Counted from the first letter of the stretch, positions 8,641-17,680 are shown. The stretch: DNA of 64,000 nt from Mesorhizobium loti (GCA_014189435.1 CP050293.1:1741001-1805000); one strand, 5' to 3'. Notes: generated by a model not told the origin, from the letters alone. Made by a program: numbers and translations.

Positions 8641-9608
8641 TGGCCAACCGTCTCCCCATCATCGTCGTTGCAGCGGCCGTCATCCTGTTCCTGCTCTATT
8701 CGTCGGTCTTCGTGGTCAATGCGCGCCAGCAGGCGCTGGTGCTCAGGTTCGGCGAGATCGTCGAGGTCAAGAGCGAGCCCGGCATCTACTTCAAGGCGCC
8801 GTTCTCGTTCTTCGACGCCGATACGGTGCAACTGATCGAGAACCGGGTGCTGCGCTTCGACCTCGACAACATCCGTGTCCAGGTGTCGGGCGGCAAGTTC
8901 TATGAGGTCGACGCCTTCATCGCCTATCGTATCTCGGATCCGCGCGTCTTCCGTTCTGCCGTGTCCGGTCAGATCGAACTGGCCGAAGCGCGGCTCAGGA
9001 CGCGTCTCGACGCTGCCTTGCGTCGCGTCTACGGTCTGCGCGATTTCGAGGCCGCACTCTCCGAACAGCGCGCCGTGATGATGCGCGAAGTGCGCGATCA
9101 GCTCAGGCCCGACGCCACGTCGCTCGGCCTGCAGATCGAGGATGTCCGCATCCGTCGCACGGATCTCACGGCCGAGGTCTCGCAGCAGACTTTCGACCGC
9201 ATGAAGGCGGAACGCCTGGCGGAAGCCGCGCGGTTGAGGGCACGCGGTAATGAAGCGGCGCAGCGCATCACGGCCCGCGCCGATCGCGAAGTGGTCGAGA
9301 TCGTCGCCGAGGCGCAGAAAGAGTCGGAGATCCTGCGCGGCGAGGGCGAAGCCCAGCGCAGTGCCACCTTCGCGGGAGCGTATCAGCGCGATCCGGCTTT
9401 CTTCGATTTCTACCGGTCGATGAATGCTTATGGCACGGCGCTGGACAACACCGGAACGACGATGGTGCTGTCGCCGAACTCGGAGTTCTTCCGCTTCTTC
9501 CGCAATCCCGACGGCAGCGAGGCGCCGGCGAAGCCGGTTTCGCCGGCCCCAACCGCTCCGGCGACGGCACCTGCCGCGCCTGCGGCACAGCCAAGCACCG
9601 GCCAGTAG
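8640..9608 (+). CDS. hflC: FtsH protease modulator HflC
   Basis: Partner of HflK in the periplasm-facing complex with FtsH. It has 322 residues: an N-terminal membrane anchor (about residues 5-25), a band-7/SPFH domain, a charged coiled coil rich in Ala, Arg and Glu, and a Pro/Ala-rich tail. A GTG lies directly before the ATG; ATG at 8640 overlaps the hflK stop and gives the usual start. Confidence 0.96.
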   Translation: MANRLPIIVVAAAVILFLLYSSVFVVNARQQALVLRFGEIVEVKSEPGIYFKAPFSFFDADTVQLIENRVLRFDLDNIRVQVSGGKFYEVDAFIAYRISDPRVFRSAVSGQIELAEARLRTRLDAALRRVYGLRDFEAALSEQRAVMMREVRDQLRPDATSLGLQIEDVRIRRTDLTAEVSQQTFDRMKAERLAEAARLRARGNEAAQRITARADREVVEIVAEAQKESEILRGEGEAQRSATFAGAYQRDPAFFDFYRSMNAYGTALDNTGTTMVLSPNSEFFRFFRNPDGSEAPAKPVSPAPTAPATAPAAPAAQPSTGQ

Positions 9609-9614
9609 CGGCCG

Positions 9615-9803
9615 GTGCAGGATTTTCTCGCCGCCATGGGCCTCGTCCTTGTGATAGAAGGTCTGGTCTATGGCGGCTTTCCCGGCCTTGCCAGGAAGCT
9701 TGCCACCGAAGTGCTGTCGCTGCCCGAGAACGCGTTGCGTATTGCCGGGCTGGCGGCGATCGCCATCGGTGTCGGCATCGTCTGGCTGGTGCGAGGCGGA
9801 TGA
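9615..9803 (+). CDS. DUF2065 small membrane protein
   Basis: A 62-residue inner-membrane protein of the DUF2065 (YjeT-like) family starting with GTG, six bases after hflC. It has two hydrophobic segments (about residues 4-20 and 40-58). Members of this family often lie between hflC and degP in rhizobia; the function is unknown, but the position suggests a link with membrane protein quality control. Confidence 0.85.
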   Translation: MQDFLAAMGLVLVIEGLVYGGFPGLARKLATEVLSLPENALRIAGLAAIAIGVGIVWLVRGG

Positions 9804-9810
9804 CGGCGGC

Positions 9811-9879
9811 GAGCTTCGGGATACGAGCTTCGATCCCGGGATACGAGCTTCGATCCGGGATACGAGCTTCGATCCCGGG
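9811..9879. repeat. 20-bp tandem repeat, three copies
   Basis: The unit atacgagcttcgatcccggg occurs at 9821-9840, with one base missing at 9841-9859, and at 9860-9879; a partial copy precedes at 9811-9820. Each unit contains gagcttcg and the palindrome cccggg. The array lies between the DUF2065 gene and degP, about 130 bases before the degP start. Confidence 0.9.
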
Positions 9880-10005
9880 ATAATTGATGATTTATCTTCT
9901 GCCGATAGTCATAGCCGCAAACGTGCCGTATTTTTTGCCAACATGGCGCGACGCGGCGTTTTCGTCGAAGCGCTTTTCTTTTCAAGAATACCGGGAGGCT
10001 TCTCG

Positions 10006-11523
10006 ATGACATCCAATACAATTTTGCGCGCGGCACGGCGGGCGTTCATCGCCGGCGCGGCGGCACTTCTTGTCAGCGCCGTCGCTGTCCCGTCCTTCGT
10101 GACACCGACATTTGCCGCGGATGGACCTGCTTCGGTCGCCGACCTGGCGGAAGGCCTGCTCGGCGCGGTGGTCAACATCTCGACCTCGCAAACGGTGAAG
10201 GGCACGGAAGGTCCGGGTGCGGTGCCGATGCCGCAGCTGCCCGAGGGCTCGCCCTTCCAGGATTTCTTCGACGATTTCTTCAAGAACCGCGGCGGCGACA
10301 AGGATAACGGCGCGCAGAAGGTGCAGTCGCTGGGCTCCGGCTTCGTCATCGATGCCGAGCAAGGCATCGTCGTCACCAACAACCATGTCATCGCCGACGC
10401 CGACGACATCGAGGTCAATTTCTCCGACGGCATCACCTTGAAGGCGACGCTGGTCGGCACCGACACCAAGACCGATGTCGCGGTGCTGAAGGTCGATCCG
10501 AAGGGCCACAAGCTGACAGCCGTGAAGTTCGGCGATTCCACCAAGATGCGCGTCGGCGACTGGGTGATGGCGATCGGCAATCCGTTCGGCCTCGGCGGCA
10601 CGGTGACGGTCGGCATCGTCTCGGCCCGCAACCGCGACATCAATTCCGGCCCCTATGACGACTTCATCCAGACCGATGCCGCGATCAACCGTGGCAATTC
10701 CGGCGGACCGTTGTTCAACAGTGCGGGCGAGGTCATCGGCATCAACACCGCGATCATTTCGCCTTCCGGCGGCTCGATCGGCATTGGCTTCTCCATTCCC
10801 TCGCAGCTCGCCTCGGGCGTCGTCGACCAGTTGCGCCAGTTCGGCGAGACGCGGCGCGGCTGGCTCGGCGTGCGCATCCAGCCGGTGACCGACGACATCG
10901 CCGAGAGCCTCGGCATGGCGACCGCCAAGGGCGCGCTGGTTGCCGGCGTCATCAAGGGCGGTCCGGTCGACAATGGCACCATCCAGGCCGGCGACGTCAT
11001 CATCAAGTTCGACGGCAAGGACATCCATGAAATGCGCGACCTGCCGCGCGTCGTGGCCGAAAGCCCGGTCGGCAAGGCGGTCGATGTGCTGATCGTGCGC
11101 AAGGGTGTCGAGCAGACCGTGAAAGTGACGCTCGGCCGCCTCGAGGATGGCGAGAAGCTCGCCAGCGGCGAGGACGGCAGCAACACCGACCAGGACAAGG
11201 GTGACAAGGCTCCGGCGGTTTCGACGGCTTCGGTGCTCGGCATGACGGTCGGCGAACTGAACGACGAGACGCGCAAGAAGTTCAGCATTGCGGCCGATGT
11301 TTCGGGCGTCGTCATCACCGACGTCACCAAGGACTCCGCCGCCGCAGAGCGCGGCATCCAGCCGGGCGAGGTGATCACCGAGATCGCACAGGAATCGGTC
11401 GCCACGCCCAAGGACGTCATGGACCGGATCGGCGCCTTGAAGGAACAGGGGCGCAAGAATGCGCTCTTGATGCTGGCATCGAAGACCGGCGAACTCAGGT
11501 TCGTGACGATCCGCATGGACTGA
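10006..11523 (+). CDS. degP: Do-family periplasmic serine endopeptidase DegP
   Basis: Periplasmic protease and chaperone that degrades misfolded envelope proteins. It has 505 residues with a signal peptide (about 1-37), a trypsin-like domain and two PDZ domains. The triad is His127 (TNNHVIA), Asp157 (KTDVAVL) and Ser232 (NRGNSGGP). PDZ1 begins near residue 290 and PDZ2 near 405. ATG 10006 was chosen because it follows CCGGGAGGC and begins the signal peptide; the frame runs further upstream through non-homologous sequence and the tandem repeat. Confidence 0.96.
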   Translation: MTSNTILRAARRAFIAGAAALLVSAVAVPSFVTPTFAADGPASVADLAEGLLGAVVNISTSQTVKGTEGPGAVPMPQLPEGSPFQDFFDDFFKNRGGDKDNGAQKVQSLGSGFVIDAEQGIVVTNNHVIADADDIEVNFSDGITLKATLVGTDTKTDVAVLKVDPKGHKLTAVKFGDSTKMRVGDWVMAIGNPFGLGGTVTVGIVSARNRDINSGPYDDFIQTDAAINRGNSGGPLFNSAGEVIGINTAIISPSGGSIGIGFSIPSQLASGVVDQLRQFGETRRGWLGVRIQPVTDDIAESLGMATAKGALVAGVIKGGPVDNGTIQAGDVIIKFDGKDIHEMRDLPRVVAESPVGKAVDVLIVRKGVEQTVKVTLGRLEDGEKLASGEDGSNTDQDKGDKAPAVSTASVLGMTVGELNDETRKKFSIAADVSGVVITDVTKDSAAAERGIQPGEVITEIAQESVATPKDVMDRIGALKEQGRKNALLMLASKTGELRFVTIRMD

Positions 11524-11551
11524 GGTCCGGAAGAGCCGACAACTCCGAAAG

Positions 11552-11583
11552 AAAAAGGGCGGCTAGCGAGCCGCCCTTTTTCT
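11552..11583. terminator. Bidirectional intrinsic terminator after degP
   Basis: The arms aaaagggcggct and agccgccctttt flank a four-base loop, with A-run on the left and T-run on the right, so it can end transcription from both sides. The left end of the convergent GNAT gene (stop at 11563-11565) lies inside the hairpin. Confidence 0.88.
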
Positions 11584-12135
11584 TGCCTGCCAGTCCTGGC
11601 GAGACAGCCTGTAGAGCACATGTCGCTTGAGCGCGGGATGGCTGTCGGGAATGCTGGGGTGGTCGAAGTCGGCGGACGGATCTGCGGTCATGCCGAGGCG
11701 TTGCATGACGGCGGTGGAGCGGCGGTTGCTTTCGACGGCGAAGGAGACGATCTCGCCAAGGCCGAGCGTTTCGAAGCCGTAGGCCAGCCAGGCTTCCGAC
11801 GCTTCGGTGACGTAGCCCTTGCCCCAGAATTCCGGTGCGAGACGCCAGCCGATCTCGATCGTGCCGGCTGACAAGACGTCGATATCTTCCGTCCCGGTTA
11901 TCCCGACAAAGCCGATGCACTCGCCCGTGGCCGCAATCTCGGCCGCAGCGAAGCCATAGCCGTCCTCATCGATCCACGCGCGGACCTCGTCCATCTTGGC
12001 ATCCGCGGCGGCGCGGTCGCGGCGGAATGGAAAGAACTCCATAACCTGTTCGTCGGAGTTGATGCGGTGGAACAGGTCGCGGTCGCGATCCTCCCAGTTG
12101 CGCAGGATCAGGCGCTCGGTACGCATTGGTTTCAT
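11563..12135 (-). CDS. GNAT family N-acetyltransferase
   Basis: A 190-residue acetyltransferase of the RimJ/RimL-like branch, starting MRTERLILR after a short lead MKP. The acetyl-CoA loop region EFWGKGYVTEAS (near residue 107) and the block TERLILRNWEDRDRDLF are typical. The substrate is not known; family members acetylate ribosomal-protein N termini or small molecules. Its start overlaps the end of serB by four bases (ATGA), so it is probably the second gene of a serB operon. Confidence 0.88.
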   Translation of the reverse strand: MKPMRTERLILRNWEDRDRDLFHRINSDEQVMEFFPFRRDRAAADAKMDEVRAWIDEDGYGFAAAEIAATGECIGFVGITGTEDIDVLSAGTIEIGWRLAPEFWGKGYVTEASEAWLAYGFETLGLGEIVSFAVESNRRSTAVMQRLGMTADPSADFDHPSIPDSHPALKRHVLYRLSRQDWQARKRAAR

Positions 12136-13019
12136 TGCACAAACTCTTCCTGCCTGTAGCCCTGCACATAGAGCAGTGCGGTCAGGTCGCCATGGTCGAT
12201 GCGGACCTTTGCCTGTGCCGCGACCGTCGGCTTGGCGTGAAGCGCGACACCGGTACCGGCCAGGCGGATCATGTCGAGATCATTGGCGCCGTCGCCGACG
12301 GCGATGGCGTCGGCGGGCGTCAGGCCGAGGCGTCCTGAAATTTCGATCAGTGCGTCGGCTTTGGCGGCGCGGCCGAGGATCGGCTCGCCGACCAGGCCGG
12401 TGAAGCGACCATCCTGTTCGAGCAGGCGATTGGCGCGGTTCTCCTGGAAGCCGAGCATGGCCGCGATGCGCGTCGTGAAGACCTCGAATCCGCCGGACAC
12501 GAGTGCCGTCCAGGCGCCATTGGCGCGCATGGTCCGGACCAACGCGCGGCCGCCCGAGGCCAACGTCAGGCGATTGGCGACGATGCGATCAACCACGGCG
12601 GCGTCGAGCCCTTTCAGCAACGCCACCCGCTCGCGCAAGGCCGGTTCGAAGGCGATCTCGCCATTCATCGATCGCGCGGTAATCGTCGCAACGCGATCCT
12701 TGACGCCGATCTCGTCGGCCAGTTCGTCGATGCATTCCTGGTCGATCATGGTCGAATCCATGTCGGCGATCAGGATTTTCTTGCGGCGGGTTTCGGCCTG
12801 CTGGACGATCACGTCGACCGCCTCGGTGGCGAGCGCCGTGCGCAAGGCGGCACTCGTATCGGCAGCGTCGGCAGCCTCAGGCAGGATGAGATCGCACGCA
12901 ATCCCTTCAGCCAGCCAGACAACAGCGCTTGCGCCGACCAACCGTGACGCCATATTCGCAAGCGACAGCGACAAAGCGCGCTCAGTGGGGCGGGAAACAA
13001 GCGTGGCGACAAGCGGCAT
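12132..13019 (-). CDS. serB: Phosphoserine phosphatase SerB
   Basis: Hydrolyses phosphoserine to serine, the last step of serine synthesis. The protein has 295 residues: an N-terminal regulatory part and a C-terminal HAD domain with the nucleophile motif DMDST, and the later motifs SGGFEVF and GDGANDLDMI. Start 13019 gives the family length; the frame continues upstream across miaA without homology. The start codon shares bases with the divergent miaA ATG (CATG at 13017-13020). Confidence 0.95.
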   Translation of the reverse strand: MPLVATLVSRPTERALSLSLANMASRLVGASAVVWLAEGIACDLILPEAADAADTSAALRTALATEAVDVIVQQAETRRKKILIADMDSTMIDQECIDELADEIGVKDRVATITARSMNGEIAFEPALRERVALLKGLDAAVVDRIVANRLTLASGGRALVRTMRANGAWTALVSGGFEVFTTRIAAMLGFQENRANRLLEQDGRFTGLVGEPILGRAAKADALIEISGRLGLTPADAIAVGDGANDLDMIRLAGTGVALHAKPTVAAQAKVRIDHGDLTALLYVQGYRQEEFVQ

Positions 13020-14001
13020 GGAACATTCCGACGGACAGGCGGGCGAGGGCCGCGTGAAGAACGCGATCCTGATAGCCGGGCCGACCGCCAGCGGCAAGTC
13101 GGCGCTGGCGCTCGATCTGGCCGAGCGCAAGGGTGGCGTGATCGTCAACACCGATTCCATGCAGGGCTATTCGGTGCTCGACGTGTTGACCGCCCGGCCG
13201 GAGGCAGCCGACCTCGCCCGCGCACCGCATTTCCTCTACGGCCATGTCCACCCGGCCACGGCCTATTCCACCGGCGCCTGGCTGCGCGACGTGATGAAGC
13301 TGATCGACGACGGCACGTTCTCGCAACGGCCTGACGGCACGCTCTCCGAACGGCCGGTCATTTTCGTCGGCGGCACCGGGCTCTATTTTCGCGCGCTGGC
13401 CGAGGGCATTTCGGAAATGCCCGACATTCCGCAGCGGATCCGAGACCGCTGGCGCTACGAGTTGAAGGAGCAGGGCGCCGTCAAGCTGCACGGCCTGCTG
13501 CTGCGCGAGGATTCGGCGACCGCCATGACGCTGAAGCCAACCGACGGCCAGCGCATCGTGCGGGCATTGGAGGTGCTCGACGCGTCGGGCCGTTCGATCC
13601 GGGAATGGCAGGCAGAACGCGGCCAGCCGCTCATCGACAGGGGGAGCGCGCGTTTCTTCGTGATCGAGCCGGACCGGGCGGCGCTGGTCGGCCGCATCGA
13701 AAAACGCTTCGACCAGATGCTGGACAAGGGCGCGCTGGACGAGGTCAAGCGGCTATCGGCGCTTGGCCTCGATCCCGAATTGCCGGCGATGAAAGCGATC
13801 GGTGTGCGCGAACTGCAGGCCGCGATGGCCGGAGAGATTGGCTTTCCCGAGGCGATCGAACGCGCCAAGATCGCGACCAGGCAATATTCCAAACGGCAAA
13901 CGACCTGGTTCAGGCATCAGCTGGGGCCGGAATGGCTGAGATTGCGTCCTGGTGATGATCTGGAAACCACGATCGGATCGTTTGTTTCCATTGCAACCTG
14001 A
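13018..14001 (+). CDS. miaA: tRNA dimethylallyltransferase MiaA
   Basis: Transfers a dimethylallyl group to adenosine-37 of tRNAs that read codons starting with U. From ATG 13018 it has 327 residues; a GTG at 13054 behind GAGGG would give 315 residues and is equally possible. The P-loop GPTASGKS is near residue 20, followed by NTDSMQGY and the segment GGTGLYFRAL. The C-terminal RQYSKRQTTWFRHQ is the tRNA-binding signature. Confidence 0.95.
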   Translation: MEHSDGQAGEGRVKNAILIAGPTASGKSALALDLAERKGGVIVNTDSMQGYSVLDVLTARPEAADLARAPHFLYGHVHPATAYSTGAWLRDVMKLIDDGTFSQRPDGTLSERPVIFVGGTGLYFRALAEGISEMPDIPQRIRDRWRYELKEQGAVKLHGLLLREDSATAMTLKPTDGQRIVRALEVLDASGRSIREWQAERGQPLIDRGSARFFVIEPDRAALVGRIEKRFDQMLDKGALDEVKRLSALGLDPELPAMKAIGVRELQAAMAGEIGFPEAIERAKIATRQYSKRQTTWFRHQLGPEWLRLRPGDDLETTIGSFVSIAT

Positions 14002-14106
14002 AAAGTTTACCTGCAAGGAAAGGTTCTCGTTGCGGTTGTCCAAGTTAACCCTCCGTAAGCCCGCCCATGCCATAAGGTCAGTGGGCACTTTTCCAACGGG
14101 GAGCAG

Positions 14107-14898
14107 ATGCGTTTCCACAAGGCGGAATCAGCATTTTTCGTCTTTATTTTCGTGATCCTGGCCGCGGGCCTGGTGACGCTGCATGCCTATGGGCTTCTGC
14201 AATCCTTCGCCAACGAGTTGCATACGGCTTCGGGTCTGGACAAGGTCATCTATCTCAACAAGCTTTTGTTCGCGACCGGCGTGCTCTTGGCAACGGCGCT
14301 GTTCTTCGGCATTTTCTTCATCTACCCGCTGATCCGCAAACAGGCGACGGAAGAAGGCAAGCTGCGCGCCATGACGGTTTCGCTCAGCGCGCGCTCGGAG
14401 ACGCTCGAGCATGCCGCCCTGACCGACGGCCTGACCGGCATGCAGAACCGGCGCTATTTCGATGATGCGCTGAAGGAGTATCTCGAGGAGTTCAGGCGCA
14501 TCGAAAAGCCTGTCGGGCTGATGATCCTCGATCTCGACCATTTCAAGCAGGTCAACGACACCCACGGCCATGACGTCGGCGACGAGGTGCTCAAGGCCGT
14601 CGCGAACTGTCTCAAGGACATGACACGCTACCACGACGTGGTGGCGCGATTGGGAGGCGAGGAGTTCGCCGTGGTCACGCCCAACATGGACGCCGAGCTT
14701 CTGGGCAAGTTTGCCGAGCGCATCCGCAAGGCGATCGCCAACATGTCGGTGCTGTCCGGCAATGTCCGCCTCAAGATCACCACCAGCGTCGGGCTTGCCG
14801 TCTGGGACCGCAAGGAAACGGCGGAAGAGTTCTATCGCCGCGCCGATCGCCAGCTCTACGAGGCGAAGAGGCAAGGCCGCAACCGCGTCTGCGCCTGA
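14107..14898 (+). CDS. Membrane-bound diguanylate cyclase (GGDEF)
   Basis: Predicted to make cyclic di-GMP. The 263-residue protein has two membrane segments (about residues 9-30 and 53-75) with only a short loop between, then a GGDEF domain. The active-site motif is GGEEF at 183-187 and the metal-binding DLDHFKQVND begins at 142. An RxxD sequence (RYHD, 174-177) lies five residues before GGEEF, matching the inhibitory I-site, so product inhibition is likely. No separate sensor domain is visible. Confidence 0.93.
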   Translation: MRFHKAESAFFVFIFVILAAGLVTLHAYGLLQSFANELHTASGLDKVIYLNKLLFATGVLLATALFFGIFFIYPLIRKQATEEGKLRAMTVSLSARSETLEHAALTDGLTGMQNRRYFDDALKEYLEEFRRIEKPVGLMILDLDHFKQVNDTHGHDVGDEVLKAVANCLKDMTRYHDVVARLGGEEFAVVTPNMDAELLGKFAERIRKAIANMSVLSGNVRLKITTSVGLAVWDRKETAEEFYRRADRQLYEAKRQGRNRVCA

Positions 14899-15040
14899 AA
14901 TCCCGAAGAAGAATTCATGAGGCCGGTCGCCTGACGCGGCTTTCTCGACTTCCGGTGCTCACGGACTGAATGTCCGCTCCGCTCCGGCTTCTCGAAAACC
15001 ACGCCATTCGACTCGGCCTGATGAATTCCCTTTCGGGATT
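14899..15040. repeat. Intergenic element bounded by a 24-bp imperfect inverted repeat
   Basis: Bases 14899-14922 and 15017-15040 are inverted copies with about four mismatches (aatcccgaa...gaattcat...agg). The inside holds the word cttccggtgctcacg also found behind thyA. The element fills the gap between the diguanylate cyclase and the HerA-like gene, and resembles the short palindromic intergenic elements common in rhizobia. Confidence 0.6.
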
Positions 15041-15124
15041 TACCCGAGCTTTTCGAACGAAGCAGAGCCAACCGAAGTATGGCGCGGATTCTCGGGATTG
15101 TCGGCAGATGGACTTAGCGCAAAC

Positions 15125-16975
15125 TCAATCGTTTTGCGGGCGCAGGCCGAAGGTTGCGGGCTTGAGACCGTAGCGCATGTCGAAATCGTCGTCCGATGGC
15201 GTGCGCGCGGCTGGCGGCTTGCGGTAGTCGGGATCGCCCGCCTGGCGGCCTGAATCGACGACTTCCGCGAAGGCCATCGACTGTTGCGTTGGTTTCGGCA
15301 CGTTGCGCAGCCGTTCGACGATCGCCACCAGATCGACATCGTCGCCTGACTTCGACGAGGCGGCCTCTTCGCGCTTGGCCGTGCCGGGAAGCAGGTGGCT
15401 CGGCAGTTTTTCGAACTTCAGCCGCATGGTCGTCGCCACGCCTTCGCCGAAGGCGATGGCTTCGCGCTGGCCCATGGAAGACAGGAAGGCAAGCGACGAG
15501 GCCGAAGAGTCGGCAATCGCCGAGCGGATGATCGCCTGGTCCTGCTCATTGGCGAGCCGCATGGCGAAGAAGGTCGAGCATTGCGACAGAATGGTCGGGT
15601 CGAGTTCTCCGGGGCGCTGGGTGACGACGCCGAGATAGCAGCCATATTTGCGGCCTTCCTTGGCGATGCGCGAAAGCGCATGCCTGGTCGGTGCGAAGCC
15701 GAGACGCGGATCGGCCGGCATATAGCGGTGCGCTTCTTCGCACAAAAACAGAAGCTGCAGCTTGCCTTCGCTCCACAGAGCGAGGTCGAAGGCCAGGCGC
15801 GCCAGCACCGAACAGACGGAATTGACCACTTCGGACGGCATGCCGGCCATCTCGAAGCAGGTCACCGGGCGGCCATGATGCGGCACGCGGAAGATGTTGC
15901 CGATCGTCTCGTGGATGGTGTCCTCGATTAGGCGCGAGTTGAACATGAAGCGGTAGCGTGGGTCGGCGGCTGCCGATTCGATGCGCGTCTTCAGCGATCT
16001 GAGCGTCGGGCGATCGGTCTTGCTTTCGAGCATGCCCATGCGCTCGTCGATCTGCTTGAGGAGGTCGGCGATGCGGTAAGGCACCGGCGTATCGGCGGTC
16101 AGCGCGTCGCTGCCGCGCCGCAGATAGGTGCCGGAATTCGGATTGCGGTAAAGGTTCTTGGCGGCCGGAATGAGGTCGCGCAAGGCATCGATTTCTTCGG
16201 GCTCGGTCTCGCGGCCCCGGAACAACACCTCGGCGAATTCCTCCAGCGTGAACATCCAGAACGGAAGATCCAGGGTTTTTGAATCGACCCTGACGCAGTA
16301 TTCGGGCAGCGACGCCGCGAACTCGTTGTGCGGGTCGAGGATCAGGATGCGCAGGTCGGGCCGCGCCGCGATCGACTTGCGCAGCAGCAGCGAGACGGCA
16401 GTGGATTTGCCGACGCCGGTGGTGCCGACAATGGCGAAGTGACGCGCCAGCGTATCGTCGATGGCGATGTTGGCGGCGATCGTCTCGTCCTGCGCGAGCG
16501 TGCCGATGGTGATCGAATGACGGCCGGCGAGATCATAGACCGCCTGCAGGTCGCGGGTGCGGATACGGTGCGCAACGGCGCCGATATGCGGATAGGTTGT
16601 GATGCCGCGGTCGAAGACCGGTCTGGCGCCGGGCTCTGCACCGTCACGCACTTCACCGACCAGTTCGATGCTGACCTCGATCGCGTTCTGGCCCTCATTG
16701 CTCCAGGCGCGATCCGACTTGCCGATTGCGTAGACCAGGCCGACGGTTCGCGTGGATCCAAGATTGATGGAAATCATCTTACCGACGGTCCACAGGCCGG
16801 TCACCGCGCCATCGCCGTCGTCCGCATAGGCGCTGATGGTGGCGCGCGCTCCGTCGCATTGCACGACGTTGCCCAGAATGCGCCTGTCGTTCTGCTCGGC
16901 GTGGCGGCGTTCCTGCGATGTCGGTTCTCCAACGGAGGCTTCGCGTTCGACATACATGGACAGGCCAATCCCCAT
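15125..16975 (-). CDS. HerA-like ATP-binding protein (DUF87)
   Basis: A 616-residue P-loop ATPase of the HerA/FtsK superfamily. An N-terminal beta-barrel-like region (about 30-160) precedes the ATPase core with Walker A GTTGVGKST at 184-192 and Walker B FLCEEAHRY. Archaeal and bacterial HerA proteins pump DNA, often with a NurA nuclease, but none is encoded next to this gene. An alternative start is ATG at 16957. The tail (about 550-616) is polar and probably disordered. Common as a single gene in rhizobia. Confidence 0.88.
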   Translation of the reverse strand: MGIGLSMYVEREASVGEPTSQERRHAEQNDRRILGNVVQCDGARATISAYADDGDGAVTGLWTVGKMISINLGSTRTVGLVYAIGKSDRAWSNEGQNAIEVSIELVGEVRDGAEPGARPVFDRGITTYPHIGAVAHRIRTRDLQAVYDLAGRHSITIGTLAQDETIAANIAIDDTLARHFAIVGTTGVGKSTAVSLLLRKSIAARPDLRILILDPHNEFAASLPEYCVRVDSKTLDLPFWMFTLEEFAEVLFRGRETEPEEIDALRDLIPAAKNLYRNPNSGTYLRRGSDALTADTPVPYRIADLLKQIDERMGMLESKTDRPTLRSLKTRIESAAADPRYRFMFNSRLIEDTIHETIGNIFRVPHHGRPVTCFEMAGMPSEVVNSVCSVLARLAFDLALWSEGKLQLLFLCEEAHRYMPADPRLGFAPTRHALSRIAKEGRKYGCYLGVVTQRPGELDPTILSQCSTFFAMRLANEQDQAIIRSAIADSSASSLAFLSSMGQREAIAFGEGVATTMRLKFEKLPSHLLPGTAKREEAASSKSGDDVDLVAIVERLRNVPKPTQQSMAFAEVVDSGRQAGDPDYRKPPAARTPSDDDFDMRYGLKPATFGLRPQND

Positions 16976-17100
16976 TTCCCCTGGAGCATCGATCCTACAG
17001 GAATGGGGTTAAGGCCCGATGAGGTCGGATGGTGTAGAGAGGATTAAGGAGCCCGCGAAAATTGTCGCGAGGCGGCTCTTTTCCCACGTCGATATTTCAT

Positions 17101-17106
17101 TATAAT
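17101..17106 (+). promoter_or_regulatory. Probable -10 box of a leaderless transcript
   Basis: A perfect TATAAT ends seven bases before the ATG at 17113, so transcription would start at or next to the start codon. A good -35 match is not obvious (17078-17083 is cttttc). No Shine-Dalgarno sequence precedes the ATG, which fits a leaderless mRNA for the regulator. Confidence 0.5.
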
Positions 17107-17112
17107 GGACAT

Positions 17113-17676
17113 ATGGATGGTATAGCGAACGATATTTCTTCAACGATCGGCCGAAGGATACACGCCGAAAGGGTCATGCGGGACTGGTCCCTGGCCGAAC
17201 TGGCGGAGCGTTCCGGGGTCTCGAAGGCGATGCTGAGCACGATCGAGCGCGGCAAGACCAGCCCGACGGCGGCTCTTCTGGTGCGCATCGCGTCGGCCTT
17301 CGGCATGACGCTGTCAACCTTGATCGCGCGCGCGGAGTTGCAGGGTGGCGGGCTGCTGCGCGAGGCCGACCAGCCGGAGTGGCGCGATCCCGATACCGGC
17401 TATGTCAGACGGCACCTTTCGCCGGCTTCCGACATGCCGCTCGAGCTGATCAAGGTGCAGCTGCCGGCGGGCGCCAAAGTCAGCTTCCCGGCCGCCTCCT
17501 ATGCCTTCATCAAGCAGCAGATATGGCTGATTTCCGGGCGGCTCGAATTCGTCGAAGGCGAAGTGGTGCACAGGCTCGAGCCAGGCGATTGCCTGGCGCT
17601 TGGGGCGCCGTCGGACTGTACCTTCCATGCCCTGGAGTCCGGCGCCGACTATCTCGTCGCGCTGGTCAGGGGCTGA
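17113..17676 (+). CDS. XRE-family regulator with cupin domain
   Basis: A 187-residue transcription factor: an N-terminal helix-turn-helix (about residues 14-68, with SLAELAERSGVSKAMLS) and a C-terminal cupin (about 110-185) that should bind a small ligand. ATG 17113 was preferred over an upstream TTG because it directly follows the TATAAT. It is followed four bases later by a small conserved gene. Its target is unknown. Confidence 0.88.
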   Translation: MDGIANDISSTIGRRIHAERVMRDWSLAELAERSGVSKAMLSTIERGKTSPTAALLVRIASAFGMTLSTLIARAELQGGGLLREADQPEWRDPDTGYVRRHLSPASDMPLELIKVQLPAGAKVSFPAASYAFIKQQIWLISGRLEFVEGEVVHRLEPGDCLALGAPSDCTFHALESGADYLVALVRG

Positions 17677-17680
17677 CATC

